Of a stretch of 64,000 bases of DNA, positions 60,880-64,000 are shown in pieces. Made by a program: the position numbers and the translations under genes. Within the stretch, counting starts at the first letter, position 1. Every line of letters starts with the position of its first letter. This DNA comes from Tillus elongatus. Lineage: Eukaryota > Arthropoda > Insecta > Coleoptera > Cleridae. The notes beneath the pieces are model-generated. The model was given only the letters and a program-made list of their open reading frames with translations, did not search any database and was not told the DNA's origin. The DNA is taken from positions 94,521,976-94,585,975 of the forward strand of contig OZ023262.1 of the NCBI GenBank assembly GCA_964006375.1. Direction: 5' to 3'.

Positions 60880-62100
60880 AATGAAGTTTTGTTCTTAATA
60901 GACCTTAATATAAAATACTTTCTAATGAATCAAGCATAGTTTGATGTCTGACATTTTTGACAAGTTTCAAATTTTTCTTTGTCAATGTGGTGGTTATTAT
61001 CCCATATGTGTTGTGCCACACAAGATTTGTCTACCGTACCATATCGTAACTGTGCGAGATGTTCACGAAATCTGGTGGCTATGTTTCTCCTAGTTTGTCC
61101 CACGTATTTAAGATCACAATCTTTGCAACTAATCTCATAAATTCCGGACATTTCAGTGACTTTGTCTTTCGTATTACCCAACAAATTTTTTAAATTACTT
61201 TTCGTCTAAAACGTCAAATGTAAATCGGCTTTCTTAAAAATACTTTCCAAACCCTTTGTGATTCGTGGTTCATAAGGTAAACATACAAATTTTTTCTCGA
61301 TTTTATCATTCTTAAATGTCGTACATTCAGAAATCAACTTCTTTGTTCTGTGTTTGTTAACTAATTTGTCTATTAAACCATCCGAGTAACCGTTATATAT
61401 CGCCACATGTTTTATGTATTTTAATTCTGTATTAAATCTATTTTTACTCAACGGAAAATTTATCAATCTATTTACTAAGAAATTGAAACTAGCCGTTTTT
61501 TGTGCAAACGTATGATGTGAGTCATTAGGAATATAATTAATAGTAGCCGTTTCCTTCCTATATACATCAAATTCAAGCGAGCCTTTATTTTTATTTTTAA
61601 TAACTAGTACATCTAGGAACAAAAGTTTATTGATAATTTCTATTTCGTGGGTAAATTTTATTGAATCAAATTGACTATTTAGTTTTTCAGTAAATTCTTC
61701 TACCTTACATGTATTTGTGTCAAACACTGCAAAAATATCATCGACATAACGAAACCAAACACTAGGGAAATACCCACTTTTATTTTTTAAATCCGTCTCA
61801 AATCTGCTCATAAAGAAATCTGCAATAAAAGGCGATAATGGATTGCCCATAGCTGTGCCTTCAGTTTGTTCAAAGAACTCATTGTTAAATTGGAAAATAT
61901 TTTGTTTTATACAAATGCTAGTTAGAGTTAAATATTCTTTGCAGACGTCTTGACTTATGTTGTTCAATTTTAATAATTCTTCCAAATACTCCAACGTTTG
62001 TTTTGTGGGTACACTAGGAAATAATGACGTCACGTCGAATGACATCAAAATCTCTCCTTCCAATAATTTAACATCTTTAATTTTATCAATTTGACGCGAT
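60880..62100 (-). pseudogene. Penelope-like element 2: RT and GIY-YIG, one stop between them
   Basis: 5'-truncated RT: EILMSFDVTSLFPSVPT (motif A), TEGTAMGNPLSPFIADFFM (motif B), WFRYVDDIFAVFD (motif C), LLFLDVLVIKN, YRKETATINYIPNDSHH, ITKGLESIFKKADL. One frame runs from the first Met at 62063 to 60930, broken only by TAG at 61206-61208. Past it comes LKNLLGNTKDKVTEMSGIYE, then CKDCDLKYVGQTRRNIATR and FREHLAQLRYG: a GIY-YIG domain with GIY, YVG and the catalytic Arg and a His. The fingers part of the RT N-terminal to motif A is missing; KLLEGEI and KIKDV precede the Met in frame. The Cys pair (CKDCD) is typical of PLE endonucleases. Best-preserved enzyme in the window with the family B transposase. 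Confidence 0.9.
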
Positions 62101-62233
62101 ATAAATATACGGGATCTAGTTTTTTATGTTAGAATTTTTCTTCCTCTGAAGATGTTGACTTGGTCAACGAAACGATCGTAAGGTCTCTGAAATATGTGTT
62201 GTGGTGATTTGGGTGTTCTCCAAGTGTACTTAT
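62092..62233. repeat. Penelope-like element 2, right terminal inverted repeat
   Basis: Inverse of 60188-60327. It carries the second hammerhead-like copy, so the two ribozymes point towards each other's flanks, as in Penelope copies with an inverted 5' terminal repeat. Confidence 0.92.
62131..62195 (+). ncRNA. hammerhead ribozyme-like motif in the right terminal repeat
   Basis: CTGAAGA at 62146-62152, helix II GTTGAC/GTCAAC, GAAAC at 62169-62173, loop GATC, GTA at 62178-62180, helix I CCT/AGG with an outer ATTT/AAAT. Antisense to the element's RT. Confidence 0.68.
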
Positions 62234-62344
62234 TAGTGCTCATCACAGGTTCCAGTTTTCACATAATATATTGATTTACATTACGGTATACTTTGCTTCT
62301 TTACACAAATAAACTTTTTTTTTGATCTGTGTAAACCTTTGTTC

Positions 62345-62448
62345 TTGTGAATTTTCTTAAAGAAAAATTAACTAATGAGGAGGTCCCGACTTTTGAATTT
62401 TGAAAAAAAAAAAGTCAAATCCGGGTTCAGTTTTAATTTTTATATGTT

Positions 62449-62479
<31 letters not shown>

Positions 62480-62480
62480 G

Positions 62481-62573
<93 letters not shown>

Positions 62574-62680
62574 CACACCGATAAATAAAAAAATAATGGG
62601 CCGATTGAGATTTAATTTGGTGAGTACCTTCCTTTTGTTCGTGGCTTGGATAGGTTCTTTATCCAGAAAAATCTGATCAG
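62345..62680. repeat. dispersed-family copy with (TA)n
   Basis: GTGAATTTTCTTAAAGAAAA stem-loop relic, AATGAGGAGGTCCCGACTTT, TTTAATTTTTATATGTTTA, TA array with two short GTATATG interruptions (62450-62570), then AATAATGGGCCGATTGAGAT and TTATCCAGAAAAATCTGATC. 62681-62850 shows nothing recognised. Confidence 0.8.
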
Positions 62681-62849
62681 TTCAAATGAATTCAATAATG
62701 CTTTGTTTTAATTAGTCAGTCGAATTCATCCGGTCCGTCCAGTTCTGAGCTGACCTTTAATATATCGAATACGGCCATGGCACAGGTCCACTAGTTTATA
62801 TCTAATAACCGATCAGAATACGTGACTAGGTATTTAGCGATTTTTTTTG

Positions 62850-64000
<1,151 letters not shown>

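Overview
The window is AT-rich animal DNA, almost certainly from an arthropod and most likely an insect. Evidence: intron-containing host coding sequence, many DUF4817/DDE-type mariner transposases, jockey-like LINEs, Penelope-like elements, a piggyBac copy and 22 long (TA)n arrays. There are no operons, bacterial-type genes or CRISPR arrays.

Host gene. Two short minus-strand exons belong to one immunoglobulin-superfamily gene of the lachesin / Dpr-interacting protein (DIP) type: the end of one Ig domain at 52976-53104 and the start of the next at 44768-44905. Both have clean splice sites and matching intron phase, so 44906-52975 is an 8,070-bp intron. The rest of the window is probably neighbouring intron; the upstream exons and the exon finishing the last Ig domain were not found. 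A second, much weaker plus-strand candidate is a FLYWCH-like exon pair at 20469-20548 and 26624-26694.

Region by region. 1-5.4 kb: possible gag remnant, mariner family A copy 1, pogo/Tigger transposase remnant. 5.4-15 kb: LINE fragment, mariner A copy 2, second mariner-like fragment, second pogo piece inside a 90-bp duplication, tRNA-like sequence, LINE RT fragment. 15.7-18.1 kb: mariner with very long inverted repeats and a transposase broken by only two stop codons. 20-29 kb: dispersed repeats, two more mariner remnants. 29.9-31.5 kb: piggyBac with TTAA flanks. 33-35.6 kb: RNase-H-bearing LINE. 36.6-38.3 kb: degenerate tandem repeat with palindromes. 39.5-44.3 kb: long-inverted-repeat mariner, a near-perfect 139-bp hairpin, mariner A copy 3. 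46.2-52.5 kb (inside the host intron): dispersed repeats, an 850-bp foldback element, a Tc1-like remnant, a nearly full-length LINE. 53.8-64 kb: mariner remnant, two Penelope-like elements with hammerhead-ribozyme-like termini, more dispersed repeats.

The commonest component is one dispersed family with about 20 partial or full copies, many carrying a (TA)n array in the middle. Its ends (TC at one side; shared AGTGAATTTT; a terminal stem-loop ending CTAA at the other) suggest a non-autonomous Helitron/Helentron-like (HINE/DINE-type) element. Every transposase or RT recognised carries at least one stop, frameshift or deletion. Nothing autonomous is visible, so the window reads as a graveyard of mobile elements in the introns of a neuronal adhesion-type gene.
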